Assembly (NCBI RefSeq): GCF_002091955.1
Contig: NZ_MKKY01000097.1
Span: 1-64,000 of the forward strand
Source: Rhodococcus sp. 1168
GTDB taxonomy: Bacteria > Actinomycetota > Actinomycetes > Mycobacteriales > Mycobacteriaceae
Length of the DNA stretch: 64,000 nt
Direction: 5' to 3'
This document shows positions 53,038 to 62,560 of this stretch, in pieces. The notes under the pieces are model-generated. The model was not told the origin of the DNA. It worked only from the letters and a program-made list of their open reading frames with translations, and did no database searches. The position numbers and the translations under genes were made by a program. Positions within the stretch are counted from its first letter, which is position 1. Each line of letters starts with the position of its first letter.

Positions 53038-53763
53038 ATGGCTGTCTCATTGACCGGCACCGACATTCATCTCGCTTTCGGTGTCAACAAGGTGCTCCGA
53101 GGGGTGAATATTCACGTCGACGCGGGGCGAACCACTACGGTGATCGGGCCTTCGGGATCAGGCAAATCGACGTTGCTCCGTGCGCTCAACCGCCTCCACG
53201 AACCCGACCAGGGTGACATTCTGCTCGACGGCAAATCCGTACTGAAGGACAACCCGGACGAGTTGCGCCAGCGCATCGGCATGGTGTTCCAGCAGTTCAA
53301 CCTGTTTCCGCACAAGTCGGTCGCGGACAATATCGCGCTCGGCCTACGCAAGCTCAAGGGGCAGACGAAGGACGAGGCTCGCGCTGCAGCGATGGAACAG
53401 CTCGAGCTCGTCGGTCTGGCGAACAAGGCAGATTCGCGCCCGGGCAACCTTTCCGGCGGCCAGCAGCAACGCGTCGCCATCGCTCGGGCGCTCGCCATGA
53501 AACCCGAGGTGATGTTCTTCGACGAGGCAACATCAGCTCTGGACCCCGAGCTCGTCAAGGGTGTGCTCGCGCTGATGGCCGACCTCGCCTCCGGCGGTAT
53601 GACGATGGTCGTCGTCACGCACGAAATGGGTTTCGCGCGTTCGGTGTCGAACAAGGTGCTGTTCATGGATCACGGTAGTGCCATCGAAACCGGTACTCCG
53701 GAACAACTTTTCGACGACCCGCATACCGATCGGCTGAAGCAGTTTCTCTCACAGGTTCTGTAG
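53038..53763 (+). CDS. Amino acid ABC transporter ATP-binding protein (GlnQ-like)
   Basis: A 241-residue ATPase with Walker [11 protein letters not shown]-loop FQQFNLFP, signature LSGGQQQR, Walker [13 protein letters not shown] and switch His in [10 protein letters not shown]. It is the third gene of the importer operon, starting 4 bp after the permease stop. Confidence 0.93.
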   Translation: MAVSLTGTDIHLAFGVNKVLRGVNIHVDAGRTTTVIGPSGSGKSTLLRALNRLHEPDQGDILLDGKSVLKDNPDELRQRIGMVFQQFNLFPHKSVADNIALGLRKLKGQTKDEARAAAMEQLELVGLANKADSRPGNLSGGQQQRVAIARALAMKPEVMFFDEATSALDPELVKGVLALMADLASGGMTMVVVTHEMGFARSVSNKVLFMDHGSAIETGTPEQLFDDPHTDRLKQFLSQVL

Positions 53764-53845
53764 AAACTGCACTGCACCTATAAATAGCGCCTGTCGTTCA
53801 CCTCAGCTTTTCCCTGCTTTCGTTTGGGCCTGTCACCGTTCGGGC

Positions 53846-55888
53846 ATGAAGCTACTTCCGATCCTGACCACCCATGACGGCAGCTCCGCGCGCTCTTCCT
53901 TGACGTGCAAGTACAAGTGCGGCGACGCCTGCTTCCACGAGATCCCCAACACCTCGAAGGGCCAGTACTTCGGCGATATCGTCAAGACTGCAATGACGCG
54001 CCGGGGAGTCCTGCGCGGCGGAGCGATGGCCGTGGTTGCGGTCGGCGCCGGAAGCGTGCTTGCTGCGTGCAGCACTGACGAGGCAAGCCCTTCGAGTGCG
54101 AGCGGTGAGGTGAGCACACCACCGGTCGACGGCGTCGACTTCACCGCCGTGGAGCCCAACACCGAAGATGCTGTCGTGGTTCCCGACGGCTACGAGCAGG
54201 GGATCATCATTCGGTGGGGTGACCCGGTTCTTGCAGGGGCCCCCGCATTCGATTTCGACAAGCAGACAGCCGCCGCGCAGAACATGCAGTTCGGCTACAA
54301 CAACGATTTCGCCGGGCTGTTGCCGATCGAGGGCACACCGAATGCCTACCTTCTCGTGGTCAATCACGAGTACACGACCGAGCCGTTTTTGTTCAAGGGG
54401 TACGACGCAGAGAACCCGACGCGTGAGCAGTTCGATATTGCTCTTGCCGCACATGGGCTTTCCGTGGTCCAGGTGGCGGGTCAGTCCGGATCCGGCGCAC
54501 TGACCCCGGGTTTCGGCCAATACAACCGTCGCATCACCGGCACGACGGAGTTTCTGCTGACCGGCCCCGCGGCGGGCAGTGACTTTCTCAAGACGAGCGT
54601 CGATCCGACCGGCACCAAGGTCTTCGGAACGTTCAACAACTGCTCCGGCGGCCTCACCCCCTGGGGCACCGTGCTTTCCGGGGAAGAGAACATCAACCAG
54701 TACTTCGGAAACGCCGAGTCCGTCACCGATCCTGTTGCCGCACAGCGACTCGCACGCTACGGCGTCGAGGGCGCGGCCAGCGATCGCAAGTGGGAGCGTT
54801 TCGACAAGCGGTTCGATCTGGCCCAGGAACCCAACGAGGTCAATCGGTTCGGCTATGTCGTCGAGGTCGATCCGTGGGATCCGAACGGGATTCCGATCAA
54901 GCACACGGCACTGGGCCGTTTCAAGCACGAGGCAGCCACTATCTACGTCACCGATGACGGCACCGTCGTAGCGTACAGCGGCGACGACGAGCGCTTCGAC
55001 TACATGTACAAGTTCGTCTCCAGCCGAAAGATGATGCCTGGCAACGGCCAAGCAGCAATGCGTCACAATCTGACGATCCTCGATGCGGGCACTTTGTATG
55101 TGGCCGTACTCACCGGCGACGCTCCCGACGCGATCGACGGCACCGGAACGCTGCCCGAGGCCGGTAAGTTCGCCGGGAAGGGCGAGTGGATTCCGCTCCT
55201 TCGTACCGGTGACGACGGCCGTGGCGAATCGCTGGTCGACGGCATGTCCGCCGAAGAGGTGGCAGTGTTCACCCGTCAGGCCGGTGACAAGGTGGGCGCG
55301 ACGAAGATGGACCGCCCCGAGGATTTCGAGCCGAACCCGGTGACCGGAAAGGTGTATGTGGCTCTGACCAACAACACCAAGCGCGGCACCGATGGAAAAG
55401 CGGCCGCTGACGAGGCCAACCCGCGCGACAAGAACAAGAACGGGCAGATCCTCGAGATCGACGACGACCATGCGGGGACCACGTTCGTGTGGAACCTTCT
55501 CATTGTCGCGGGCGATCCGAACGAGGCCGACACTTATTTCGGCGGCTTCGACAAATCGCAGGTCAGTCCCATTTCGTGCCCGGACAACCTGGCTTTCGAC
55601 TCGAAGGGCAACCTGTGGATCTCCACGGACGGCAACGCTCTGGAGTCGAACGACGGCTTGTTCGCGGTGGTTCTCGACGGTGAACGACGCGGAGAGACAC
55701 GGCAGTTCCTGACTGTCCCTGCCGGGGGCGAGACGTGTGGTCCGATCATCTCCGACGAGCGCGTCGTCGTCGCAGTCCAGCATCCGGGTGAGTTCGATGA
55801 GGCTTCTGCCGACAACCCGATGTCGCACTGGCCCGATGGCGGCGATTCTCAGCCGCGTCCGTCCATGGTTGCGGTCTGGAAGTCCTAG
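53846..55888 (+). CDS. PhoX-family (DUF839) calcium-dependent phosphatase, Tat-exported
   Basis: A 680-residue PhoX-type protein. A pre-signal of about 50 residues with a cysteine cluster (SLTCKYKCGDACFHEIPNTSKGQYF) is typical of actinobacterial PhoX. A twin-arginine signal (MTRRGVLRGGAMAVVAVGAG) and lipobox LAAC follow. The catalytic part includes FNNCSGGLTPWGTVLSGEEN and GYVVEVDPWDPNG, and DRPEDFEPNPVTGKVYVALTNN. PhoX hydrolyses phosphomonoesters with Ca and Fe cofactors; phosphate starvation is the usual inducer, but I saw no Pho box. The antisense frame of 658 codons is a shadow. Confidence 0.88.
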   Translation: MKLLPILTTHDGSSARSSLTCKYKCGDACFHEIPNTSKGQYFGDIVKTAMTRRGVLRGGAMAVVAVGAGSVLAACSTDEASPSSASGEVSTPPVDGVDFTAVEPNTEDAVVVPDGYEQGIIIRWGDPVLAGAPAFDFDKQTAAAQNMQFGYNNDFAGLLPIEGTPNAYLLVVNHEYTTEPFLFKGYDAENPTREQFDIALAAHGLSVVQVAGQSGSGALTPGFGQYNRRITGTTEFLLTGPAAGSDFLKTSVDPTGTKVFGTFNNCSGGLTPWGTVLSGEENINQYFGNAESVTDPVAAQRLARYGVEGAASDRKWERFDKRFDLAQEPNEVNRFGYVVEVDPWDPNGIPIKHTALGRFKHEAATIYVTDDGTVVAYSGDDERFDYMYKFVSSRKMMPGNGQAAMRHNLTILDAGTLYVAVLTGDAPDAIDGTGTLPEAGKFAGKGEWIPLLRTGDDGRGESLVDGMSAEEVAVFTRQAGDKVGATKMDRPEDFEPNPVTGKVYVALTNNTKRGTDGKAAADEANPRDKNKNGQILEIDDDHAGTTFVWNLLIVAGDPNEADTYFGGFDKSQVSPISCPDNLAFDSKGNLWISTDGNALESNDGLFAVVLDGERRGETRQFLTVPAGGETCGPIISDERVVVAVQHPGEFDEASADNPMSHWPDGGDSQPRPSMVAVWKS

Positions 55889-55993
55889 TCACTGGTACCC
55901 CTGAGGCCTGCATAGCTGCTGGATGGCGGCTGTGCAGGCCTTTGTCGCTAGTAGTCGTCATCGTGGCCGACGTTGGAACGTTCGCTCGACGGG

Positions 55994-56818
55994 TCAGCGG
56001 AGGTAGGCGCTCGGCGGTACCCCGATCAGCTCGGTGAACTCACGAGTGAAATGCGCCTGGTCGAACCAGCCGTACCGTGCTGCCAGATCGGCCAACGATC
56101 CGGTGAACCCGCCGTCGAGGTCACAGACGGCGTCATGGATGCGGTATCGCCCGAGTACCCACTTCGGTGTCACCCCGACATAGCGTTCGAACAATCGCTG
56201 CAGCCGCCGAGCGCCGATACCGCACCGCTGCTCGACGTCGCCCACGCGTACCAGCGATCGGTCGTGGAGCATCACCGACACGATGTCCAGAACCTCCAGG
56301 TAGTCGGCATCGGTCGGCCGTTCGTAGGGCGTCAGAACCGTATCGACGACGGTTCGGCAGTGGTCCGGATCGTAGTGCGGCCCCAGCTCGGCGAGTGCGG
56401 TGACCGCCTCCGCCCGAAACGCGGTCGGTGCGGCAACCGGAACGTCGCGCAGCGTTCGAACGTGCGTGTCGGTCAAGCTTGCGTATCCACCGGGCCGAAA
56501 CTTGATGCCGAAGACCCAGCCCCGTTCTGCGAGTGTCACATCGAAGCGTCGGGTGAGTACTCCGGTCACGACAACGGGCTCGGTGACACCTGAGCGTCGA
56601 TGACCGTGCTCGATACTCAACGTGCAGGCCGGGTGTGGCAGCGTCGAGCTGCTGTGGGTCGTACCGGCCGGCAACGCCCACCGCAGGAGCCAGTAGTTCT
56701 CGACCCACGGATCCAGAGACGGTGCGCAGGGCAAACGCATCAGGTCGACGTGCTGCGCCAACTCCTCGGGTCGCAGCACGCCCGCATGTGTTGCTGTCGC
56801 GTTTTTCCTATCCACCAC
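55994..56818 (-). CDS. AraC-family transcriptional regulator
   Basis: A 274-residue protein with an N-terminal DUF6597-like sensing domain (WVENYWLLRWALPAGTTHSSSTLPHPACTLSIEHG, FGIKFRPGGYASL) and a C-terminal AraC double HTH (GIGARRLQRLFERYVGVTPKWVLGRYR, DLAARYGWFDQAHFTREFTELIGVPPSAYLR). It is divergent from the VOC gene 50 bp away, which may be its target. The ligand is unknown. Confidence 0.85.
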   Translation of the reverse strand: MVDRKNATATHAGVLRPEELAQHVDLMRLPCAPSLDPWVENYWLLRWALPAGTTHSSSTLPHPACTLSIEHGHRRSGVTEPVVVTGVLTRRFDVTLAERGWVFGIKFRPGGYASLTDTHVRTLRDVPVAAPTAFRAEAVTALAELGPHYDPDHCRTVVDTVLTPYERPTDADYLEVLDIVSVMLHDRSLVRVGDVEQRCGIGARRLQRLFERYVGVTPKWVLGRYRIHDAVCDLDGGFTGSLADLAARYGWFDQAHFTREFTELIGVPPSAYLR

Positions 56819-56868
56819 AAGCCGAGTCTAGGAGTCTGGACCGACACACCGTTGGCAGGAGAGAGCAG

Positions 56869-57252
56869 ATGACGAAGACACCTATCGCGACGCTGAAGAT
56901 GGTCACCCTGGACTGCCCCGACCCGCCGACCAGCGCGAAGTTCTGGTCGGAACTACTCGGCTGGAGCGTCGTCCATTCGGAGAAGGACTACGCGATGCTC
57001 CAAGGCCCGAGCAGTGCACTCGGATTCGGCCGCATCGAAGACTACGTTGCGCCGGCGTGGCCCAATGCGCACGGCAGCAAGCAGTATCACTTCGATCTCG
57101 CGGTGACGGACCTCGACGAAGCTGCGAAGAAAGCCATCGAACTCGGCGCGAGCCTGCCCGAGGACCAACCGGGCGAGACGTGGCGGGTACTGCTGGACCC
57201 GGCCGGTCATCCCTTCTGCCTGACGAAGGCCGAGAATTGGGGCGATAGCTAA
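56869..57252 (+). CDS. VOC-family (glyoxalase/dioxygenase fold) protein
   Basis: A 127-residue single VOC module: MVTLDCPDPPTSAKFWSELLGW, then FGRIEDYVAP, YHFDLAVTDLDEAAKKAIELGA and VLLDPAGHPFCLTK. ATG at 56869 follows AGGAGAGAGC. It is divergent from the AraC gene and overlaps the stop of the convergent glycoside hydrolase by 4 bp. Substrate unknown. Confidence 0.85.
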   Translation: MTKTPIATLKMVTLDCPDPPTSAKFWSELLGWSVVHSEKDYAMLQGPSSALGFGRIEDYVAPAWPNAHGSKQYHFDLAVTDLDEAAKKAIELGASLPEDQPGETWRVLLDPAGHPFCLTKAENWGDS

Positions 57253-58586
57253 CCGAGCCAGTCCAGTACCGCTGCCGCCGTCCACGACTGCTGCATACTG
57301 CCGAGCGGTTCACCGGTGAACGGCTCGTAGTACTCGGCGAAACTCCCGTCACTGGCCTGCCGCAGGCCTTCCTCACGCAACGTCAACGACCGCTCGGCCC
57401 ACCCGCGCCTCGAGAACGCCCACGAAAACAGCCAGGTCATGACCGGCCACACCGGCCCGCGCCAATACTCCCGTGCACGAAAGTCTTTCGAGACCGGTGA
57501 GGTCGACGGCGGAACAGCGAACAGCAGATCCGGATGTCCGCAGAATCGGGTTCCCTCGAACATGCGCAGCAGAGTGCGTTCCTGCTCGCGGGGCAACCCT
57601 CCGCACAGCAGGGGAGCGAACATCGCGATCGTGTCGGTGGAGATCCAACGCCCCACACGGACGTCGTAGTCGCGTGCCGCCCCGGAACGCTGATCGGTCG
57701 TCGCGATCACTCCCTTGCGGAACTTCTCGGCCCACTCGCGCAGGTCTCGGACGTCGGAGTTCGGTTTGGAGTGTTCCTCACCGATGGTCGCGAGCACATC
57801 GCACGCCATCGAGAAGATGGCGCTGACGAAAACGTCCTCTACGGCGAAGCTCATCTTCTCCGCCAGAGCCGCGTCGTCGTAGCCGACTTGTTTCATCTCT
57901 TCGACCAACCAGATGTAGCGGTCGTATTCACTGTTGCTCGGACGCATCGACAGGTCGGTGATCACCGCGTGGTCCTCGCGGACGTAGGCGGGCATCTGCT
58001 CGGCGACGACATTGGCATACGACGCGTCCCAGCGCGGGGAGTTGTCCATGCCCGACTCCCAGCCGTGGAACAGCGTGATGCGGCCGCTGCCCTGGATGTC
58101 GCGGGCGGTGGCGAGCCAACGATGCCATCGGACGAGGTTCTCCCACCGACGATCCAGGAACTCCTCGGCGACGGCCCGGGTGGTCCGGCCGTGTCGCTTC
58201 GAGTGATCGAGGATGCGCTGCACCGCAATGGCGTGCACCGGTGGCTGTGTAATCCCCGACGTCTGCGGCCCGACGGGCGCGTGCATCGCCAGCTCCCGCG
58301 TCTCCCACCGCGAGGGTCCGGGGAAGTAGCCGTCGACGCCGTTGGCGAAGACGATGTGCGGGATCATGCCGTTCTTCCACTGCGCGGACAGCAGGGTGTC
58401 GAGCTCCACCACGGCTCGTTCGACGCTGAGCGGTGCGAGCCCGACCGCCACGAAGGCCGCGTCCCAGCTCCACATATGCGGGTACAGCCGCGGTGCGGCG
58501 CTGGTCATGGTGCCCAAGTCGTTGCCGCGCAGCAGATAGGCAGCTCGAGCGGCCAGTTGTGTCGAAGTGAATCCACGCTCGCCCAT
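57249..58586 (-). CDS. Glucosylglycerate hydrolase (GH63-type)
   Basis: A 445-residue (alpha/alpha)6-barrel glycoside hydrolase. The segments YPHMWSWDAAFVAVGLAPLS, FHGWESGMDNSPRWD, EYWRGPVWPVMTWLF and EYYEPFTGEPLGSMQQSWTAAAVLDW are those of GH63 glucosylglycerate/mannosylglycerate hydrolases, and length equals the characterised mycobacterial enzyme. It releases glucose from the compatible solute glucosylglycerate, a nitrogen-starvation reserve in mycobacteria. ATG at 58586 is used, with the family start MGERGFTSTQLAARAAYLL; the longer frame is unsupported. No signal peptide. Confidence 0.82.
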   Translation of the reverse strand: MGERGFTSTQLAARAAYLLRGNDLGTMTSAAPRLYPHMWSWDAAFVAVGLAPLSVERAVVELDTLLSAQWKNGMIPHIVFANGVDGYFPGPSRWETRELAMHAPVGPQTSGITQPPVHAIAVQRILDHSKRHGRTTRAVAEEFLDRRWENLVRWHRWLATARDIQGSGRITLFHGWESGMDNSPRWDASYANVVAEQMPAYVREDHAVITDLSMRPSNSEYDRYIWLVEEMKQVGYDDAALAEKMSFAVEDVFVSAIFSMACDVLATIGEEHSKPNSDVRDLREWAEKFRKGVIATTDQRSGAARDYDVRVGRWISTDTIAMFAPLLCGGLPREQERTLLRMFEGTRFCGHPDLLFAVPPSTSPVSKDFRAREYWRGPVWPVMTWLFSWAFSRRGWAERSLTLREEGLRQASDGSFAEYYEPFTGEPLGSMQQSWTAAAVLDWLG

Positions 58587-58697
58587 GGTTCTAGTTTGCG
58601 TCTGTTTCTTCTTTTGCGCGCATCGGACATGGTCGAGGACCGAACCTGTCCGCAATCACTCTTATCGTGGTCTTCACCAGCAACGAAGGGATCTTTC

Positions 58698-59222
58698 ATG
58701 ACAGTCACCGGTGAGAAGGCCGATATTGCGAAGATGCTCGCCGACCAGCGCAAGAACTTCCTGTACACGGTTCGGGGGATTACCGACGAGCAGGCCAGAC
58801 AACGAACAACCGTCAGCGACCTCACCCTCGGGGGACTGCTCAACCACGTCGTCAACAACGAGCGTTACTGGATGGAAATCGTCGATGCCATGGACGAGAG
58901 CGCCGAGTTCGACACGTCACGGATGGGGACCGAATACGTGATGAGCCCTACCCAGAGCGTCGCCGATCTCGTCGAGGAGTACGCCCTGACCGCCGCCGCG
59001 ACCGAAGCTGCCATCGCCGATCTCGACCTCGACGCCCAGGTACCGCTACCGACTGCGCCGTGGGCTCCAGAGCGTCAATGGCAATCGGCGCGCTACACCC
59101 TGCTGCACATCCTGCGCGAAGTTGCCCAGCATGCCGGTCACGCCGACATCATCAGGGAATCCCTCGACGGTGGGAACACGACGATGTCCATGGGGGCCGA
59201 TGCAGGCATGGCATTCGACTAG
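58698..59222 (+). CDS. DinB-family protein
   Basis: A 174-residue four-helix DinB/mycothiol-S-transferase-fold protein: LTLGGLLNHVVNNERYWME and YTLLHILREVAQHAGHADIIRES supply the typical His-x-x-x-His metal ligands (H of NHV, H of QHAGH). Related enzymes transfer thiols such as mycothiol to electrophiles; the substrate is unknown here. ATG at 58698 follows GAAGGG. It lies 26 bp before the SDR gene on the same strand. Confidence 0.82.
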   Translation: MTVTGEKADIAKMLADQRKNFLYTVRGITDEQARQRTTVSDLTLGGLLNHVVNNERYWMEIVDAMDESAEFDTSRMGTEYVMSPTQSVADLVEEYALTAAATEAAIADLDLDAQVPLPTAPWAPERQWQSARYTLLHILREVAQHAGHADIIRESLDGGNTTMSMGADAGMAFD

Positions 59223-59248
59223 GTACGCAAGGTGACTAGTTTGGACTC

Positions 59249-59935
59249 ATGACTTCAGCAACTTCGACGCGAACAGCTTTGGTGACGGGTGCGAGCCGAG
59301 GCCTCGGTGCGGCGATTGCACGGCAGCTCGCACCCGATCACCACGTGTACCTCGGCGGACGGTCTACCGAGTCACTCGCATCGATCGCGAACGAACTCGG
59401 TACCGGCACGCCCTGGCCGGTGGATCTCACCGATCACGACGCCGTCGCCGCCGCAGTCGAGCCGGTCGAGTCGCTCGATGTTCTGGTCCACAATGCGGGC
59501 ATCGCGGCGCTCGGCACGATCGAGGAGTCGTCGATCGACGATTGGCGTCGCCAGTACGAGAGCAATGTCCTGTCGGTGGTAGCACTGACCCAGTTGTTAC
59601 TGCCGGCACTGCGGCGCGCGGGCGGGCATGTGGTGCTGATCAATTCGGGTGCCGGCATCCGGGCCAACCCCGGGTGGGGCGGGTACGCGGCGTCGAAATT
59701 CGCGTTGCGGGCCTTCGCCGATGCGCTGCGCCAGGAAGAGCCGACGCTGCGTGTGACGTCGGTGCACCCCGGGAGGATCGACACCGATATGCAGCGAGAA
59801 ATCGTCGAGCACGAGGGCGGGGAGTACGACGGATCGAAGTTTCTGCAGGTCGGGTCGGTCGCGCTGGCAGTTCGGAACGCTGTCGATACCCCCGCCGACA
59901 CCCATCCGACCGAGATCGTGCTCAGGACGAGATAA
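59249..59935 (+). CDS. Short-chain dehydrogenase/reductase
   Basis: A 228-residue classical SDR with cofactor motif TGASRGLGAAIA, NAG in VLVHNAGIAALG, catalytic Ser in INSGAG and YxxxK in GYAASKFAL. Substrate cannot be deduced. It follows the DinB gene closely and probably shares its transcript. Confidence 0.88.
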   Translation: MTSATSTRTALVTGASRGLGAAIARQLAPDHHVYLGGRSTESLASIANELGTGTPWPVDLTDHDAVAAAVEPVESLDVLVHNAGIAALGTIEESSIDDWRRQYESNVLSVVALTQLLLPALRRAGGHVVLINSGAGIRANPGWGGYAASKFALRAFADALRQEEPTLRVTSVHPGRIDTDMQREIVEHEGGEYDGSKFLQVGSVALAVRNAVDTPADTHPTEIVLRTR

Positions 59936-59964
59936 CTACAGTCTTCATTTCACCCTCCTTGGCA

Positions 59965-59979
59965 ACTACGCGTCGTAGT
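59965..59979. promoter_or_regulatory. Small dyad upstream of the ABC exporter operon
   Basis: ACTACG-CGT-CGTAGT, perfect 6-bp arms, 114 bp upstream of the permease start. It may be a second operator or the end of the SDR transcript. Confidence 0.3.
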
Positions 59980-60001
59980 AGCGCATGTCACAAAATTTTC
60001 C

Positions 60002-60036
60002 CGACGCTATGTCGATAAGATGCCGACATAGCGTCG
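60002..60036. promoter_or_regulatory. Operator of the TetR-controlled ABC exporter operon
   Basis: CGACGCTATGTCG, 9 bases, CGACATAGCGTCG: perfect 13-bp inverted arms 42 bp before the permease start. A TetR-family gene ends the same operon, so this is the best candidate for its binding site and for autoregulation. The half-sites contain direct GTCGATAA copies, which could bind two dimers. Confidence 0.75.
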
Positions 60037-60078
60037 ATAACTTCAGCGCTGCCCTGATCGCCGACGTAGGAGAGCTAA

Positions 60079-61209
60079 ATGTTTCTCGCCCTGCGCGAAC
60101 TGTGGTTCGCGCGAAACAGATTTTTGCTGATGGGCGCTGTCGTCGCCCTGATTTCGATCCTGATGGTGATCTTGTCGGGGCTCTCTTCCGGGCTGGTCAA
60201 CGACGGCGTGTCCGCGCTGCAGAAGACACCGGTCCAGGCCTTCGCTTTCGCGCACGACACCAAAGAGGACTCCGCCTTCTCGCGGTCGATCGTCACGGAA
60301 GACCAGGCTCGGGCATGGCGTGATCAGCCCGATGTCCAGGACGCCGAACTGTTCGGCAACATGATCGTCAACGCCAAGACCGGCAGCGGCACACCCGTCG
60401 ACCTCACCCTTTTCGGCATCGAACCGGGCTCCTTTCTCGAGCCGGTACCCGCAGAGGGTTCGGCGCTCCGGTCGGACACCGACATCATCGTCAGCTCGAC
60501 GTTTCGAGACGACGGAGTCGGCATCGGCGACACCGTCGTTCTCGACCGACTCGGCACCGAGCTGACAGTCGTCGGGTTCACCGAAGACAAGCGCACCTTC
60601 GGACACGTCGATGTCGCTTACCTCCCACTACGGGCCTGGCAGGAAGTGCATGCCGGTGCCAAGGTCGGTGAAAAACCAAGCGACAGTGCATATTCCGAGG
60701 CCAGCGTCGTAGCGATTCGAGGAGTGGACGACACACTGCCCGATCTCGGATCGGGAGACTCGGCTGCAGGAACATCAGCAAGAACGCTCGAGGCCTCGTT
60801 CGATTCATCACCGGGCTTCTCTGCCGAGATGATGACCATGTCGATGATCAAGTTCTTCCTGTACGCGATCTCGGCCCTGGTCGTGGGCGCATTCTTCAGC
60901 ATCTGGACCGTTCAACGCTCCCGTGAACTCGCAGTCATGCGCGCCATGGGCGCATCCACCGGATTCCTTCTGCGAGATGGAATGGCGCAGGCCCTGATCG
61001 TGCTGATCGGTTCCATCGCCGTCGGAGTATTGCTGGGCGTCGGGCTCGGATCGGGGCTGGAAGGCGGCGGTATGCCGTTCGCGCTTGAGTCCGGCCCCAT
61101 TGTCAGTGGCGCGCTGCTGCTGGCCGTTCTGGGCCTGCTGGGCGCAGGGGCAGCCATTGTTCGCGTCACCCGAGTCAACCCGCTGAGCGCTCTAGGAGAG
61201 AACCGATGA
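60079..61209 (+). CDS. FtsX-like ABC transporter permease
   Basis: A 376-residue MacB/FtsX-type permease: one N-terminal membrane helix (RFLLMGAVVALISILMVILSGLSSG), a large extracytoplasmic domain (40-250) and three C-terminal helices with SIWTVQRSRELAVMRAMGASTGFLLRDG between them. Such permeases with separate ATPases export peptides or antibiotics, or act as mechanotransmitters. ATG at 60079 has AGGAG upstream. It overlaps the ATPase start by 4 bp. Confidence 0.87.
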   Translation: MFLALRELWFARNRFLLMGAVVALISILMVILSGLSSGLVNDGVSALQKTPVQAFAFAHDTKEDSAFSRSIVTEDQARAWRDQPDVQDAELFGNMIVNAKTGSGTPVDLTLFGIEPGSFLEPVPAEGSALRSDTDIIVSSTFRDDGVGIGDTVVLDRLGTELTVVGFTEDKRTFGHVDVAYLPLRAWQEVHAGAKVGEKPSDSAYSEASVVAIRGVDDTLPDLGSGDSAAGTSARTLEASFDSSPGFSAEMMTMSMIKFFLYAISALVVGAFFSIWTVQRSRELAVMRAMGASTGFLLRDGMAQALIVLIGSIAVGVLLGVGLGSGLEGGGMPFALESGPIVSGALLLAVLGLLGAGAAIVRVTRVNPLSALGENR

Positions 61210-61892
61210 CCATTGTCGGAACGACTACCACCGGGCTGGTGCTGACAGCGGCAAGCCTGCGATTCGGTGACGGCGACTCGACCGTTCTCGCCCTCGACAA
61301 CGTCGATCTCGAGGTACCCCGCGGTGAGCTCCTTGCGATCGTCGGGCCTTCCGGCGCCGGAAAGTCGAGCCTGCTCGCCGTGGCCGGCGGCCTCTCCCGT
61401 CCATCGAGCGGCTCGGTTTTCATCGACGGAGTCGACGTCACCGCCATGCCCAACCGCTCCTTGGCGAAGCTTCGACGTGACAAGGTCGGTTTCGTGTTTC
61501 AATCCGGCAATCTCATTCCGGCTCTGACCGCGCGCGACCAGCTTCGCTTCGTTCCCAAGATCACCGGCCGTCCCGGGCGCGACGTCGAAGAACTCCTCGA
61601 CGCGGTCGGAATGAGCCACCGCGCCAACCGTCGACCAGGTCAGCTTTCCGGTGGTGAACGCCAACGGGTCGGTATTGCGCGGGCATTGATGAGCAGTCCG
61701 ACGCTGTTGCTCGTCGACGAGCCGACAGCTTCCCTGGATCGAAAGCGAAGCCATGAGGTGGTGCAATTGCTGGCACGCGAAACCCATGAGGCGGGCGTGG
61801 CTACGATCATGGTGACCCACGACCACGACGTGCTCGTGCATTGCGACCGTGTCCTCGAAATGGTGGACGGCCAACTGCACCCGAGCACCTAG
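61206..61892 (+). CDS. ABC transporter ATP-binding protein (LolD/MacB type)
   Basis: A 228-residue ATPase with Walker A GPSGAGKSS, signature LSGGERQR, Walker B LLLVDEPTASLD and switch His in MVTHDHD. It is coupled to the permease gene by a 4-bp overlap and works with it as an exporter or mechanotransmission complex. Confidence 0.92.
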   Translation: MTIVGTTTTGLVLTAASLRFGDGDSTVLALDNVDLEVPRGELLAIVGPSGAGKSSLLAVAGGLSRPSSGSVFIDGVDVTAMPNRSLAKLRRDKVGFVFQSGNLIPALTARDQLRFVPKITGRPGRDVEELLDAVGMSHRANRRPGQLSGGERQRVGIARALMSSPTLLLVDEPTASLDRKRSHEVVQLLARETHEAGVATIMVTHDHDVLVHCDRVLEMVDGQLHPST

Positions 61893-61919
61893 GCTCAGCC
61901 GAGGAAGCGCAGGAGGCCA

Positions 61920-62474
61920 GTGCCGAGAATCCAGGCCGCCACAGTGGTCGAGCACCGAGCCGCTCAGCGTCGCGCGCTTCTCGATGCCGCCTACGCACTT
62001 CTGTCCGAGACCCCGGATACACCGCCGGGGCTCGGCGCGGTTGCCGCCAGGGCAGGGCTGGCCAGGTCGAGCATCTACAGCTACTTCCGATCCCGGGAAG
62101 ATCTACTCAGCGCTGTCGTGGAGGACATGTTCCCGCGCTGGAGCGATAAGATCGTCGAGGCGATGGTCGACGCCGACGACCCCGTCTGGGCTTACGTCGA
62201 TGCAAATCTGCAGCTCGTCGCCGATGGCGAGCATGCGATCGTCGGCGCGCTGGCAACCTTCACTCCGCAGACGTTCCGAGATTCTCGAATTATGGACATG
62301 CACGACAGCCTGGTGCTTCCGCTCGTCGACGCGCTCCGAGCCAACGGTGTGTCCGACCCCAGTCTGACTGCGAAGTTGATCAACACGCTGGTCCACGCGG
62401 GCACCGAAGCGATCGAAGCGGGGCGTGACGTGGACGAGGTACGTACCGCTATCCGTCAGGCCCTCGGCCGCTAG
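61920..62474 (+). CDS. TetR-family regulator of the ABC exporter
   Basis: A 184-residue TetR protein: HTH in RRALLDAAYALLSETPDTPPGLGAVAARAGLARSSIYSYFRSREDLLSAVVEDMF, then a helical ligand domain. GTG at 61920 follows AGGAGG. As the third gene of the operon it should repress its own transcription through the perfect inverted repeat at 60002-60036. The inducer is probably the exported compound. Confidence 0.88.
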   Translation: MPRIQAATVVEHRAAQRRALLDAAYALLSETPDTPPGLGAVAARAGLARSSIYSYFRSREDLLSAVVEDMFPRWSDKIVEAMVDADDPVWAYVDANLQLVADGEHAIVGALATFTPQTFRDSRIMDMHDSLVLPLVDALRANGVSDPSLTAKLINTLVHAGTEAIEAGRDVDEVRTAIRQALGR

Positions 62475-62560
62475 CAATTCTTCCTGCCCCGTCTGTTTCG
62501 GAGCGAAGTCGAGTACGGCATCCAGCTCGTCGTACTCGACCTCGATCTCACCGAGTTCGG

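Noticed and set aside
53852..55828. 658-codon minus-strand frame opposite the PhoX gene
   Set aside because: No motif and no ribosome-binding site; PhoX on the plus strand has a full family pattern, Tat signal and lipobox.
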